DNA of 44,977 bases from assembly GCA_002367105.1 (NCBI GenBank), contig DFCS01000050.1, forward strand, positions 32,133-77,109. Direction: 5' to 3'. The notes under the pieces are model-generated. The model saw only the letters and a list, made by a program, of their open reading frames with translations, was not told the origin of the DNA and made no database searches. Source of the DNA: Hungatella sp. UBA3048 (GTDB lineage: Bacteria > Bacillota > Clostridia > Lachnospirales > Lachnospiraceae). Below are positions 23,797-31,010 of the stretch, piece after piece. Position 1 is the first letter of the stretch. Every line of letters starts with the position of its first letter. The translations under genes and the position numbers were made by a program.

Positions 23797-24276
23797 ATGA
23801 GCACTCTGGTTGTATATTTTTCGTTTTCTGGCGGTACGAAATTCATTGCAGAAAAGATTGCAGAAACGCTAGGCGCTGACATTACGGAGTTAAAAACAAG
23901 TAAAAACTATCCGACAGAAGGATTCCGGAAATACTTTTGGGGAGGAAAGAGTGTCATTTTTGGAGAGAAGCCAACGTTAACAAACGAATTCGCTGATTTA
24001 AATCAGTATGACACGATTATAATTGGAACTCCCATCTGGGCCGGGTCATTTACACCGCCAATGAAAAGCTTTATCAGTCAATACAATATCCGGGGCAAAC
24101 GGATTGCGCTGTTTGCCAGCCATGCAGGGGGCGGAGCCCAAAAGTGTTTTACTAAACTAAAGAAAGAGCTTTCCGGGAATGAATTCATCGGTGAAATAGA
24201 TTTTGTAGAACCAAAGAAAAGCTTAGAGGAAAATTTGCTGAAAGCTGTCAGCTGGGCCAAGGGCCTTGCTATCTGA
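23797..24276 (+). CDS. Flavodoxin family protein
   Basis: The 159-residue product starts with STLVVYFSFSGGTKFIAEKIAETLGAD, the FMN phosphate-binding loop of flavodoxins, and continues with YDTIIIGTPIWAGSFTPPMKSFI and the ASHAGGGAQKCFTKLKKEL strand-loop typical of the flavodoxin_4 group. It should carry electrons with FMN in place of a ferredoxin, for example under iron limitation. ATG at 23797 is preceded by ATGAGGAGAATAGCT; an in-frame ATG 15 bases earlier overlaps that ribosome site and is rejected. It lies after the PadR gene and before a methyltransferase gene. Confidence 0.85.
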   Translation: MSTLVVYFSFSGGTKFIAEKIAETLGADITELKTSKNYPTEGFRKYFWGGKSVIFGEKPTLTNEFADLNQYDTIIIGTPIWAGSFTPPMKSFISQYNIRGKRIALFASHAGGGAQKCFTKLKKELSGNEFIGEIDFVEPKKSLEENLLKAVSWAKGLAI

Positions 24277-24391
24277 TAAATACACACGATTGTCTGTCTT
24301 AAGACTGCAGCCGTCTGTCGGTCATGAAAGATGGCGGGAGATAAGGCTTTACCATATCGGATTTTTAATAAGGGAGATTGGAGATACAAGA

Positions 24392-24994
24392 ATGGGGAAT
24401 ACGGATAAGTTTGAAATGATGGCTGATAGATACGACACTCCGGAAAGAATCCAGATTGCTAAAGTATCATCAAATGCCATTCGTGAATACGTGGTTGATG
24501 CGAAAAGTAAGAATGCCATTGACTTTGGGTGTGGAACCGGTCTTGTTGGAATGAATTTGCTAAACGATTTTAATTCTATGCTCTTTCTGGACACATCACA
24601 AAACATGATTCATCAAATAGAGCAAAAAATTTTAAGCTCTGATATTCGGAATGCAGCTACATTATGTTTTGACTTTGAAAAAGACAGCCTTTCAGATTTA
24701 CACGCGGACTATATTTTTATGGTTCAGGTGTTGCTCCATATCAAAGACTTTGAATTAGTCTTATCAAGATTATATGAGACTTTGGAAAAAAATGGGCATT
24801 TAATAATCGTAGACTTTGATAAGAATGAAAGAATCGCCTCAGATATGGTTCATAATGGTTTTGATCAGGCAGAATTAACGGATGTTTTGACAAAAATAGG
24901 GTTCAGGGATATTCAATCGAAAACATTTTATTCAGGATGTAATATATTTATGGGGCATGATGCATCTTTATTTGTTCTTGATTCTCATAAATAG
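24392..24994 (+). CDS. Class I SAM-dependent methyltransferase
   Basis: The 200-residue protein has SAM motif I in AIDFGCGTGLVGMNLL, an acidic residue in MLFLDTSQNMI, and the loop ADYIFMVQVLLHIKDFELVLSRLYETLEKNGHLIIVDFDKNE. This is the UbiE/YrrT style of small-molecule methyltransferase. The frame is open back to 24266, but GGGAGATTGGAGATACAAG lies before ATG at 24392, and the early part has no family similarity. It is not related in detail to the other methyltransferase at 18181. Substrate unknown. Confidence 0.82.
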   Translation: MGNTDKFEMMADRYDTPERIQIAKVSSNAIREYVVDAKSKNAIDFGCGTGLVGMNLLNDFNSMLFLDTSQNMIHQIEQKILSSDIRNAATLCFDFEKDSLSDLHADYIFMVQVLLHIKDFELVLSRLYETLEKNGHLIIVDFDKNERIASDMVHNGFDQAELTDVLTKIGFRDIQSKTFYSGCNIFMGHDASLFVLDSHK

Positions 24995-25076
24995 AGCCTG
25001 AAATATTAATTCTTTGGCTCCGTGCATGCAAAAACGAATAAATCAATAGAAAAACAGCGCAGCACTAAAAAACATC

Positions 25077-25105
25077 TTGCAAAGTTAAGAAAAATTCGTT
25101 ATGAT
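25077..25105 (+). promoter_or_regulatory. Sigma-A-type promoter of a long leader before the GNAT gene
   Basis: TTGCAA (25077-25082) and TATGAT (25100-25105) are 17 bases apart. A start near 25112 gives a leader of about 370 bases before the acetyltransferase ATG. The preceding stretch 24995-25076 holds only a weak GAGCC...GGCTC hairpin. Confidence 0.6.
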
Positions 25106-25135
25106 AATTCTAATGATACAAAGGGAGGTGGCTTG

Positions 25136-25153
25136 ATGTCGTCTATTCGCTAA
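25136..25153 (+). CDS. Leader peptide ORF MSSIR
   Basis: A strong ribosome site (AAAGGGAGGTG, 25120-25130) precedes ATG TCG TCT ATT CGC TAA. Such a site in front of five codons is a hallmark of translation-coupled attenuation leaders. The peptide ends in Arg just before the stop. It is followed by a hairpin with a T-run at 25176-25200. Confidence 0.55.
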   Translation: MSSIR

Positions 25154-25175
25154 GATATTGAACAATAAAATTTAG

Positions 25176-25200
25176 CTCTCATATCACGAGGGGGTTTTTT
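25176..25200 (+). terminator. Candidate leader terminator after MSSIR
   Basis: CTCTC (25176-25180) can pair with GAGGG (25188-25192, one GU pair), followed two bases later by TTTTTT. The stem is short, so confidence is moderate. Confidence 0.45.
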
Positions 25201-25380
25201 GTTGTACTTATTTTGCGGATATATGAAGCTCAGGCTGCCTGTAATTCGATTGAAAAATTATAGGTTTTAATTGCGCAGGCAATGAATCAGGTGAACATTA
25301 GTGGAAGTTCGCCAGGAGACTGCCGCAATCCGTGGGAACCAGTAAAGCGTGTTTTTTTACGCTAGTGTGCGATAAGTAAG
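25201..25380 (+). other. Unassigned structured-looking leader segment
   Basis: These 180 bases hold two further tiny ORFs (ATG at 25223, 15 codons; ATG at 25282, 26 codons ending at TAG 25362-25364), neither with a ribosome site, and a small AGCGT...ACGCT hairpin with a T7 loop at 25346-25363. I could not match the segment to a T-box, cobalamin, lysine or other riboswitch consensus I know. It may be leader RNA or a degraded former gene. Confidence 0.3.
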
Positions 25381-25415
25381 CAGATAGCTCTAAGTGACAG
25401 AGTTATCTGTTTTTT
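25381..25415 (+). terminator. Intrinsic terminator upstream of the GNAT gene
   Basis: CAGATAGCTCT (25381-25391) pairs with AGAGTTATCTG (25399-25409) with one GU pair, followed by TTTTTT. It lies 66 bases before the acetyltransferase start and inside the presumed leader, so it either ends the upstream leader RNA or acts as an attenuator. Confidence 0.8.
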
Positions 25416-25480
25416 ATTGTTTGGAATATCACATAATGGAAATAAATTATTTCGCTCAAAAGGAGAACGTATATTTTATT

Positions 25481-25933
25481 ATGATCAGAGAATTGAAAGA
25501 AACCGATATCGATCAAATTATGAAGATATGGCTTGATACGAATATCAAGGCGCATTATTTTATTGACAGCAGCTATTGGTTAAAAAACTATGCAACGGTC
25601 AAAAAAGTTCTGCCCCAGGCAACTGTTTATGTGTATGATTCCGATGGTCAGATCCAAGGGTTCCTTGGAATGAACGGGGATTACATTGAGGGGATTTTTG
25701 TTGATGCAGAATATCAATCCAAAGGAATTGGAAGAGAGCTGCTTTGCTATGCCAAGGAGAGGCATAACAAACTTCTTTTAAATGTTTATAAACGAAATGA
25801 AAGGGCAGCAGCGTTCTATCTGAGAGAAGGCTTTGCGGTTTCGGCAGAACAGATTGAGGAGGAAACAAAAGAACGCGAGCTCACGATGGTATGGAAGCAG
25901 CTTGATACAGAACATTGTACCGCTTATCAATAA
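25481..25933 (+). CDS. GNAT N-acetyltransferase, YjaB-like
   Basis: The 150-residue enzyme transfers acetyl from acetyl-CoA to an amine. It begins MIRELKETDIDQIMKIWLDTNIKAHYFI, close to the YjaB group, and has the acetyl-CoA pyrophosphate loop in VDAEYQSKGIGRELL (Q/RxxGxG/A), then LLLNVYKRNERAAAFYLREGFAV. ATG at 25481 is chosen from family length; the AAAGGAG site lies 15 bases upstream, longer than usual. The gene sits behind a leader with a small ORF and two terminator-like hairpins, so conditional expression is likely. Substrate unknown. Confidence 0.8.
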   Translation: MIRELKETDIDQIMKIWLDTNIKAHYFIDSSYWLKNYATVKKVLPQATVYVYDSDGQIQGFLGMNGDYIEGIFVDAEYQSKGIGRELLCYAKERHNKLLLNVYKRNERAAAFYLREGFAVSAEQIEEETKERELTMVWKQLDTEHCTAYQ

Positions 25934-25958
25934 CCTTTAAGAGGGGAGGAAGCATTTT

Positions 25959-25988
25959 ATGATATTAAGCACGGTTCGTTATGCATAG
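25959..25988 (+). CDS. Possible leader ORF MILSTVRYA
   Basis: A strong GAGGGGAGGA site (25941-25950) lies eight bases before ATG; nine codons follow, then TAG. The stop region folds into a hairpin (ATGCATAGC with GCTATTGCAT, about 25980-26004) ahead of the CD3324-type gene. It may be a leader peptide; translation is not proven. Confidence 0.4.
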   Translation: MILSTVRYA

Positions 25989-26070
25989 CAAGGGCTATTG
26001 CATGGCATCAGAAAATTGATACTTGTATAGCCTTTGCCCATTCCTGAAAATACAAATTGGGAGGAGCATA

Positions 26071-26349
26071 ATGAGCTATATCAAAGCAGCCGATGTGCTG
26101 CCAAAAGAAATAATAGATTTAATACAAGATTATATTGACGGTGAATATATTTACGTCCCTAGAAAAGAAATCAATCGCAAAGCTTGGGGAGAAAATACCA
26201 GGAGCAAAGAGATGATTCTTTTCAGAAACATGGAGATCTATGAAAAATATACAAAAGGAATATCAATTTACCATCTTTCGGAGACTTACTATTTATCACC
26301 CAAAAGCATACAGAAAATTATTGCAAAATTAAAACTGAAGAATCAATAA
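26071..26349 (+). CDS. CD3324-family small protein (Mor-like HTH)
   Basis: The 92-residue protein begins SYIKAADVLPKEIIDLIQDYIDGEYIYVPRKEINRKAWGE and ends YHLSETYYLSPKSIQKIIAKLK, a helix-turn-helix like that of the Mor/C-activator group. This family is common in Clostridia and its role has not been shown to my knowledge; DNA binding is likely from the fold. TTGGGAGGAGC precedes ATG at 26071; the open frame upstream lacks a start with a ribosome site. A small ORF and hairpin lie before it and a terminator after it, so it is a single-gene unit. Confidence 0.75.
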   Translation: MSYIKAADVLPKEIIDLIQDYIDGEYIYVPRKEINRKAWGENTRSKEMILFRNMEIYEKYTKGISIYHLSETYYLSPKSIQKIIAKLKLKNQ

Positions 26350-26350
26350 A

Positions 26351-26389
26351 CAAAGAAGCGCCATGAAACTGCATGGTGCTTCTTTGTTT
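26351..26389 (+). terminator. Intrinsic terminator
   Basis: CAAAGAAGCGCCATG (26351-26365) pairs with CATGGTGCTTCTTTG (26372-26386) with one GU pair, ending in TTTGTTT. It ends the CD3324-family transcript. Confidence 0.85.
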
Positions 26390-26406
26390 CTGAAACGTGA
26401 AATCGG

Positions 26407-26436
26407 TTGCCGCGATATAGAAACAGAACCTATAAT
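26407..26436 (+). promoter_or_regulatory. Sigma-A-type promoter of the rsgA-like gene
   Basis: TTGCCG (26407-26412) and TATAAT (26431-26436) are 18 bases apart, 60 bases upstream of the start codon. A GAGCAAGC...GCTTGTTC hairpin follows in the leader. Confidence 0.6.
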
Positions 26437-26495
26437 ATCTTATGAAAAGAGCAAGCGCAGACTCAATGCTTGTTCCTGATCAGGAGGAAATATAG

Positions 26496-27794
26496 ATGAA
26501 TAAGAAAAAAGAAATTAAAATCAAAAAAGCTATTAATACGGAAGCTTTCCAGGCTACGGTTGTAAATATCATGAATAAACAAGTGAAAGTATTATCAAAA
26601 GGTGAAGTCTTTTCTTGCCTGCTTCCCGGTTCTTTGATTTTGGATAAGAATCTCCTGGTTGTTGGTGATGAAGTTGAAGTAGAAGATACCGGAAACGGTC
26701 AATATAAACTAATTCATGTACTCCCAAGAAAAAACGCCTTATATCGGGGAAACCGCCGTTCTCCAGAGGAGAAGGTGCTGGTAGCAGCGAATGTTCAGTG
26801 TCTATTGGCAATCGTGACTGCAGATTACCTGCTCAATCAGGCTGGTTACCTGGAATCGGCGATCATTGCCGCCAGACGCGCAGAAATACAAGCCGGCATA
26901 TTTATCAGCAAATGGGATTTGATCGGGGAAAGCGCTCAGGATCTGTTAGAAGCCAAACTGGAACTTTATAAAAATACCGCTGGCTTTGTATTTACAGGTT
27001 CCGCTCGTGAGCAGCAGGAAGAACTATTTAAAATAGTTGAGGGAAAAACTGTGGTTGTCATTGGTGACAGGTCCTGCGGAAAAACAACTCTCATACATGG
27101 GAGTGATTCCCGCTATCCGATGCCAAGCACTCATGCCAGCGTATTGGAGGCCGGCCTGAAAGGAACCTTATGGATTGATACACCGGGTTTCCGTGATTTT
27201 GCCCTGCAGCAAATCTCCGAGGAAGAGAGAAACGCGGTATTCCCTGAACTGGCACAATTAACAGAAGGCTGTTATTTCAGGAACTGTACTCATGTTCACG
27301 AAGATGGGTGTCAGGTTCTTGAGGCCCTTCGCGCAAAGAAGCTTAAAAGAGAACGATATGATGCTTATCAGAAGATGACTGATGTCAAAGCCGCTTCAAG
27401 AATCACCCCCAAAATTGATTACCGGCATTCTGCCTGTACTGAGAGCTTCACCTGCAAAGTCTGCGGAACGCTTGTAGTGCCGGAAGGTGCCGGGAGCCGG
27501 CATCGAAACCATTGTCCGAAGTGTTTATCAAGCATTCATATAGACAATGATCCCGGAGACCGCGCTTCCCTTTGCAAAGGAATTATGGAGCCGGTCAGTG
27601 TTTGGGTACGAAAGGGAGGAGAATGGGCGATTATTCACAGATGCCGAATGTGCGGCACTTTGAGCTCTAATCGAATTGCAGCAGATGATAATCCAGCCAT
27701 GCTCATGTCCATTGCAGTAAAGCCGTTGGCTATGACACCATTTCCACTGAATAAATTGGAGGAGCTGTTTGGCCAGTATGAGGATCGTAATTAG
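26496..27794 (+). CDS. rsgA: RsgA-type ribosome GTPase fused to an RNHCP zinc domain
   Basis: Residues 1-300 are a circularly permuted RsgA/YjeQ GTPase that acts in late 30S maturation: an OB-fold (about 15-80), then G4 (SKWD, 138-141, where NKxD or TKxD is usual), G1 GDRSCGKTT (190-198), G3 DTPG (228-231) and the zinc knuckle C259-x4-C264-x-H266-x5-C272. Residues 318-400 form an RNHCP domain: CKVC, the name-giving RHRNHCPKC (335-343), DNDPGDRASLC and HRCRMC, with paired cysteines fit to bind zinc. The 432-aa length is about 130 more than ordinary RsgA. I do not know the function of RNHCP; joining it to an assembly GTPase suggests action on rRNA or the ribosome. Because of the unusual G4, this could be a second, specialised RsgA copy. 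Confidence 0.85.
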   Translation: MNKKKEIKIKKAINTEAFQATVVNIMNKQVKVLSKGEVFSCLLPGSLILDKNLLVVGDEVEVEDTGNGQYKLIHVLPRKNALYRGNRRSPEEKVLVAANVQCLLAIVTADYLLNQAGYLESAIIAARRAEIQAGIFISKWDLIGESAQDLLEAKLELYKNTAGFVFTGSAREQQEELFKIVEGKTVVVIGDRSCGKTTLIHGSDSRYPMPSTHASVLEAGLKGTLWIDTPGFRDFALQQISEEERNAVFPELAQLTEGCYFRNCTHVHEDGCQVLEALRAKKLKRERYDAYQKMTDVKAASRITPKIDYRHSACTESFTCKVCGTLVVPEGAGSRHRNHCPKCLSSIHIDNDPGDRASLCKGIMEPVSVWVRKGGEWAIIHRCRMCGTLSSNRIAADDNPAMLMSIAVKPLAMTPFPLNKLEELFGQYEDRN

Positions 27795-27824
27795 GGCGGT
27801 AGATGCATACGCCCTAATTTTTTT
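27791..27824 (+). terminator. Intrinsic terminator overlapping the rsgA stop codon
   Basis: TTAGGGCG (27791-27798) pairs with CGCCCTAA (27810-27817), followed by seven T bases. The 5' arm includes the stop codon of the GTPase gene. Confidence 0.9.
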
Positions 27825-27877
27825 ACTGCTGCAAGGGGCTGACAGCTTCACAGTTCATATTATTGTGAATACTAGAC

Positions 27878-27918
27878 TTGACAGTAAAATAAAGAAATGT
27901 TATATTTGTATGTACAAA
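27878..27918 (+). promoter_or_regulatory. Promoter and palindromic operator of the MarR operon
   Basis: TTGACA (27878-27883), 17-base spacer, TATATT (27901-27906). The palindrome TTTGTA-TG-TACAAA (27905-27918) overlaps the -10 and start region and is a good MarR-type operator candidate for autorepression. Confidence 0.7.
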
Positions 27919-27934
27919 CAAAGGAGGGAATGTT

Positions 27935-28405
27935 TTGAATTGTAATAATGAATCAAACGATCAGGAGTGTATGCTTAATGGGTGCCTGTTTTTTACTTCT
28001 GCGAAACTGGCCCGGGAATTAGGAAAAACAGCAGATGAAGCCTTCAGCAAAACCGGGTTGTCACCCAGCCATGCAATGCTCCTGTATATTGTAAACCTCA
28101 AAGGTGGAATACCACAGAAAGAAATTGGCGAAATGCTGCATTTAACACCGTCAACCATAACCCGCCTGCTTGAAAGGCTTGAGCGAAAAGGACTTATTGC
28201 AAAACAAGCGGAAGGAAAGAATGTATATTTAAGTACAACACCGGATGGCCTATCCTTGCAAAATGAAATTTTAACAGCATGGAATCAGCTTCAAGAGAAT
28301 TACAAGGATGTTTTGACAGAAGAAGAAACCCTTAAATTTATAGAAATCAGCAACAAGCTTCTTGAAAACCTGGACGTTAAAAAATTAAATGAGAAATTAA
28401 AATAA
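27935..28405 (+). CDS. MarR-family transcriptional regulator (TTG start)
   Basis: The 156-residue protein has the MarR winged helix in the middle (GGIPQKEIGEMLHLTPSTITRLLERLERKGLIAKQAEGKNVYLSTTPDG, in parts) flanked by dimer helices. Cysteines near the N-terminus (CNNESNDQECMLNGCLFF) could allow redox or electrophile sensing, as in some MarR proteins; this is inference. AAGGAGGG precedes TTG at 27935 by 6 bases, while the nearby ATG is closed by a stop. It heads an operon with two nitroreductases and an ABM protein, so quinones, nitroaromatics or similar oxidants are likely inducers. Confidence 0.87.
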   Translation: MNCNNESNDQECMLNGCLFFTSAKLARELGKTADEAFSKTGLSPSHAMLLYIVNLKGGIPQKEIGEMLHLTPSTITRLLERLERKGLIAKQAEGKNVYLSTTPDGLSLQNEILTAWNQLQENYKDVLTEEETLKFIEISNKLLENLDVKKLNEKLK

Positions 28406-28418
28406 GGAGGTCATTTCT

Positions 28419-28922
28419 ATGGAAGAAATTTATATCAGAAGAAGTATTCGTAAGTTTAAAGAGCAGGAAGTGGAACCCGAAAAAATTGATAAGCTGCTGC
28501 GCGCAGCTATGCAGGCTCCATCGGCCGCCAATCAGCAGCCATGGGAATTCATTGTGGTAAAGAATAAGGAAAGACTGGCTCAAATTGCCCAAACCTCTCC
28601 TTATGCGAAACTGGCTGAGAATTCTGCTGTAACCTTTGTTTTGCTGGCCAATGACAAAGAATTGAAAGTACCTGCCGGCTGGGAGCAGGACATGAGCGCT
28701 GCGGCACAAAACATGCTTCTGGAAGCGGTTCATCTGGGACTTGGGGGCGTATGGCTTGGCGTTGCTACATCCGATGTTGTTACAGAAAATGTGAGCCGCT
28801 TGTTTCAGCTTCCGGATCATATCAGACCCTTTGCGCTGATTTCCATTGGATATCCTTATGGACAGCGTAATGAATTTGTTGACCGTTATAAAGCGGACCG
28901 GGTGCATTACGAAATTTGGTGA
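28419..28922 (+). CDS. Nitroreductase-family flavoprotein
   Basis: The 167-residue FMN enzyme opens with the family signature YIRRSIRKFKEQEVEPEKIDKLLRAAMQAPSAANQQPWEFIVV (in parts: RRSIR, APSAANQQPW) and has the second-half motif NMLLEAVHLGLGGVWLG and SIGYPYG. These enzymes reduce nitro groups, quinones or flavins with NAD(P)H. Short forms of this length are typical of clostridia and act as dimers. It starts 13 bases after the MarR stop with AAGGAGG, so it is co-expressed with it. Confidence 0.87.
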   Translation: MEEIYIRRSIRKFKEQEVEPEKIDKLLRAAMQAPSAANQQPWEFIVVKNKERLAQIAQTSPYAKLAENSAVTFVLLANDKELKVPAGWEQDMSAAAQNMLLEAVHLGLGGVWLGVATSDVVTENVSRLFQLPDHIRPFALISIGYPYGQRNEFVDRYKADRVHYEIW

Positions 28923-28950
28923 CAAAACGAAAAGGAGAGTTTAACAATCA

Positions 28951-29241
28951 ATGATTAAAGTAGTCGCAGAGAATTTTATCAAATCAGAAAAGGTAGAAGA
29001 ATTTATTGTATTAGCAAAGCAGCTTGTTAAGGATACACGGCAGAACGACGTTGGCTGCATCCGCTATGAGCTGCTGCAGGATATAAAAGACCCACAGCTT
29101 CTGACAATGCTTGAGGAATGGGAAGATCAGGAAGCGCTAAACAAGCATATGGCGGCAAAGCATTTTAAGGAAGCCATTGCTTTGTTTGCGGATCTCGTGG
29201 AAAAACCAGGTAATATCAATCTTTATAAGACGTTAGTCTGA
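28951..29241 (+). CDS. ABM-domain monooxygenase, YgiN-like quinol monooxygenase type
   Basis: The 96-residue protein has the antibiotic-biosynthesis-monooxygenase fold: IKVVAENFIKSEKVEEFIVLAKQLVKDTRQNDVGCIRYELLQD opens it and EWEDQEALNKHMAAKHFKEAIALF closes it, with the conserved W and HxxxxHF region. Such small cofactor-free or heme-degrading dimers oxidise quinols. Together with flanking nitroreductases it suggests a quinone/electrophile handling set. It lies 28 bases after the first nitroreductase and 20 bases before the second. Confidence 0.83.
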   Translation: MIKVVAENFIKSEKVEEFIVLAKQLVKDTRQNDVGCIRYELLQDIKDPQLLTMLEEWEDQEALNKHMAAKHFKEAIALFADLVEKPGNINLYKTLV

Positions 29242-29261
29242 AAAAGGAGGAGCAGCAAACT

Positions 29262-30101
29262 ATGAAAATGGATTTCCCTGTTGCTAAAACAGTCAATGCC
29301 CGCAGCAGTGTCAGGACTTATGAGAACCGTGATCTTTCAGCAAATGAAAAGGATCAAATCAGAGCCTATATTGATAACTTATCCAATCCTTTTTCCGCAG
29401 ATGTTACCTTTCGTCTTCTGGAAAAGACTTCTTCATCCGATGGAGAAAAGCTGGGAACCTATGGTGTCATTAAAGGTGCAGGGAATTACATCGCTGCATC
29501 GGCAGCAGATAAAGAACTGGCTTTGGAAGGCCTTGGCTATTCTTTCGAAAAACTGGTTCTGTATGCCACATCCCTTGGACTTGGTACCTGCTGGCTTGGG
29601 GGAACCTTTAACCGCAGTGGTTTTGCTGCGGCCATGGATCTAAAAGAAGGGGATCTTTTTCCCTGCATTTCTCCCATCGGATATCCTGCAGGTAAAAAAA
29701 GAACGATGGAATCACTGATGAGGTGGGTGTCAAAAGCAGATCAGAGAAAAGAATGGAGCGAATTGTTTTTCAAACAGAGCTTCTCACAACCTTTGACGAA
29801 AGATGATGCGGGGGAGTATGCATTCCCGTTGGAAATGGTGCGTCTGGCTCCTTCTGCTGTTAATAAACAGCCATGGAGGATCGTGCAGGATAATGACACG
29901 TATCATTTTTATCTGGCAAGATCTTTAAAAAGCGACAACGAAAAAGTTGACTTACAAAGAGTGGATATGGGCATAGCAACCTGCCATTTTCATATGGCAG
30001 CATTAGAAAAGGATTTGCCTGGGAAATTTCAAAAGCTTGCAAATCCCGGGATCCAAAGCCCGGAACAGGTGCAGTATATTTATTCCTGGATTCCAGGTTA
30101 A
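29262..30101 (+). CDS. Nitroreductase-family protein, long two-part form
   Basis: The 279-residue protein has a duplicated-type nitroreductase fold (the group annotated as putative TM nitroreductase): ARSSVRTYENRDLSANEKDQI at the N-terminus, ATSLGLGTCWLGGTF in the middle, and a second substrate/FMN region MVRLAPSAVNKQPWRIVQD near residue 205. It should bind FMN, and its substrate is unknown. AAAGGAGGAG lies before the ATG. Last gene of the MarR operon; a strong terminator follows. Confidence 0.83.
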   Translation: MKMDFPVAKTVNARSSVRTYENRDLSANEKDQIRAYIDNLSNPFSADVTFRLLEKTSSSDGEKLGTYGVIKGAGNYIAASAADKELALEGLGYSFEKLVLYATSLGLGTCWLGGTFNRSGFAAAMDLKEGDLFPCISPIGYPAGKKRTMESLMRWVSKADQRKEWSELFFKQSFSQPLTKDDAGEYAFPLEMVRLAPSAVNKQPWRIVQDNDTYHFYLARSLKSDNEKVDLQRVDMGIATCHFHMAALEKDLPGKFQKLANPGIQSPEQVQYIYSWIPG

Positions 30102-30105
30102 TGGC

Positions 30106-30145
30106 AAAAATCCGCTGATCCAATGGAACAGATCAGCGGATTTTA
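30106..30145. terminator. Bidirectional terminator
   Basis: AAAATCCGCTGATC (30107-30120) pairs perfectly with GATCAGCGGATTTT (30131-30144). It ends the MarR operon and, on the other strand, the minus-strand gene at 30149. Confidence 0.88.
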
Positions 30146-30148
30146 TAT

Positions 30149-30691
30149 TTAACAGCATATATATCTGAATTCTATACTAGTTATAGCTATCGAGCCGGCA
30201 TAGTCATTAAAAGCTGGAATACGGGCAATACTAAGTAAGGCAAAATCTTCTGCATGAATGAAATCATCTAAAAAAAATTCTATTACATAATGATTATACT
30301 GCTTGCTGCCAGGTGAAGTTTGAACAAGGATGTTCTCCCTGTTAACAGTACTTAAATTAGCTATATCGATTACTTCATTAGCCTTGGAAAATAATGATGA
30401 GAGTCTGATTGAGAATCGATCTCCCATTGGTATACTTAAATTATCACTTATTAAATGAACAAATACTCTCGATTTATGATATCCTTTTCGAGCATCTTTT
30501 GGTACACTAAAAGTTAATGAATATTCATCTGTATCACCTTGAGGCATAAGCCATCCTAATATAAAAATACCGGATCCTCCCAGCTGCTCCGTGTCAGATC
30601 CAGAAGTAATAGCATCAATCATATTACCAGCGTTGAATATCAATGATTTATATTTCAGTATTTTATGATCGCGATAAATACTATAGAACAT
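30149..30691 (-). CDS. Unknown protein, 180 aa, beta-rich
   Basis: I do not recognise this family. The sequence alternates polar and hydrophobic residues in strand-like blocks (GSGIFILGWLMPQGDTDEYSLTFSVP, SRVFVHLISDNLSIPMGDRFSIRLS, HYVIEFFLDDF, AGSIAITSIEFRY), which suggests a beta-sandwich. There is no signal peptide, no membrane helix and only two Cys, at the very C-terminus (YICC). Base composition is more AT-rich than the neighbours, which may mean recent acquisition. GAAAGGAGATAAATTA before the ATG supports it as a real gene. It forms a single-gene minus-strand unit between two plus-strand operons. Confidence 0.65.
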   Translation of the reverse strand: MFYSIYRDHKILKYKSLIFNAGNMIDAITSGSDTEQLGGSGIFILGWLMPQGDTDEYSLTFSVPKDARKGYHKSRVFVHLISDNLSIPMGDRFSIRLSSLFSKANEVIDIANLSTVNRENILVQTSPGSKQYNHYVIEFFLDDFIHAEDFALLSIARIPAFNDYAGSIAITSIEFRYICC

Positions 30692-30937
30692 ATTAATTTA
30701 TCTCCTTTCATAATTATAGTATATTTTGCATGTCCAAGTAATGTTACTAATGATAGGAACCTCTTTTTTTCGCTGTAAGTTTAATTTTTAGAGTGATAAG
30801 TATATAAGGAAGATTTCGATAATTTAATGGTAAAGAGAATATATTATAATGTTTGAAAGCAGAAGATTTCATAGATTATAAAACATTATGGAAGGTTGTA
30901 TGAAAGGTAGAAAGGAATGGGTATTATCATACACACA

Positions 30938-30966
30938 TTGACTTATTCTGAAAACGAGTATATAAT
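30938..30966 (+). promoter_or_regulatory. Sigma-A-type promoter of the NimA-like gene
   Basis: TTGACT (30938-30943), 17-base spacer and perfect TATAAT (30961-30966). The start near 30973 gives a 150-base leader. The rest of 30692-30937 is AT-rich, without other recognisable elements. Confidence 0.75.
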
Positions 30967-31010
30967 CGTTTCATTCTGAAAAAGCATTAACTTAGTAAAT
31001 TAAATATTTA

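Noticed and set aside
25261..25345. CAGGAGACTGCC resembles the 3' part of cobalamin riboswitches (CAGGAGACCTGCC).
   Set aside because: The conserved B12-box and the CCCGC...ACTGT core are not in the expected places, one base is missing, and the downstream gene is an acetyltransferase.
26023..26070. An in-frame N-terminal extension of the CD3324-family gene (MYSLCPFLKIQ).
   Set aside because: There is no ribosome site before it; GGGAGGAGC lies directly before ATG at 26071 and family members start there.
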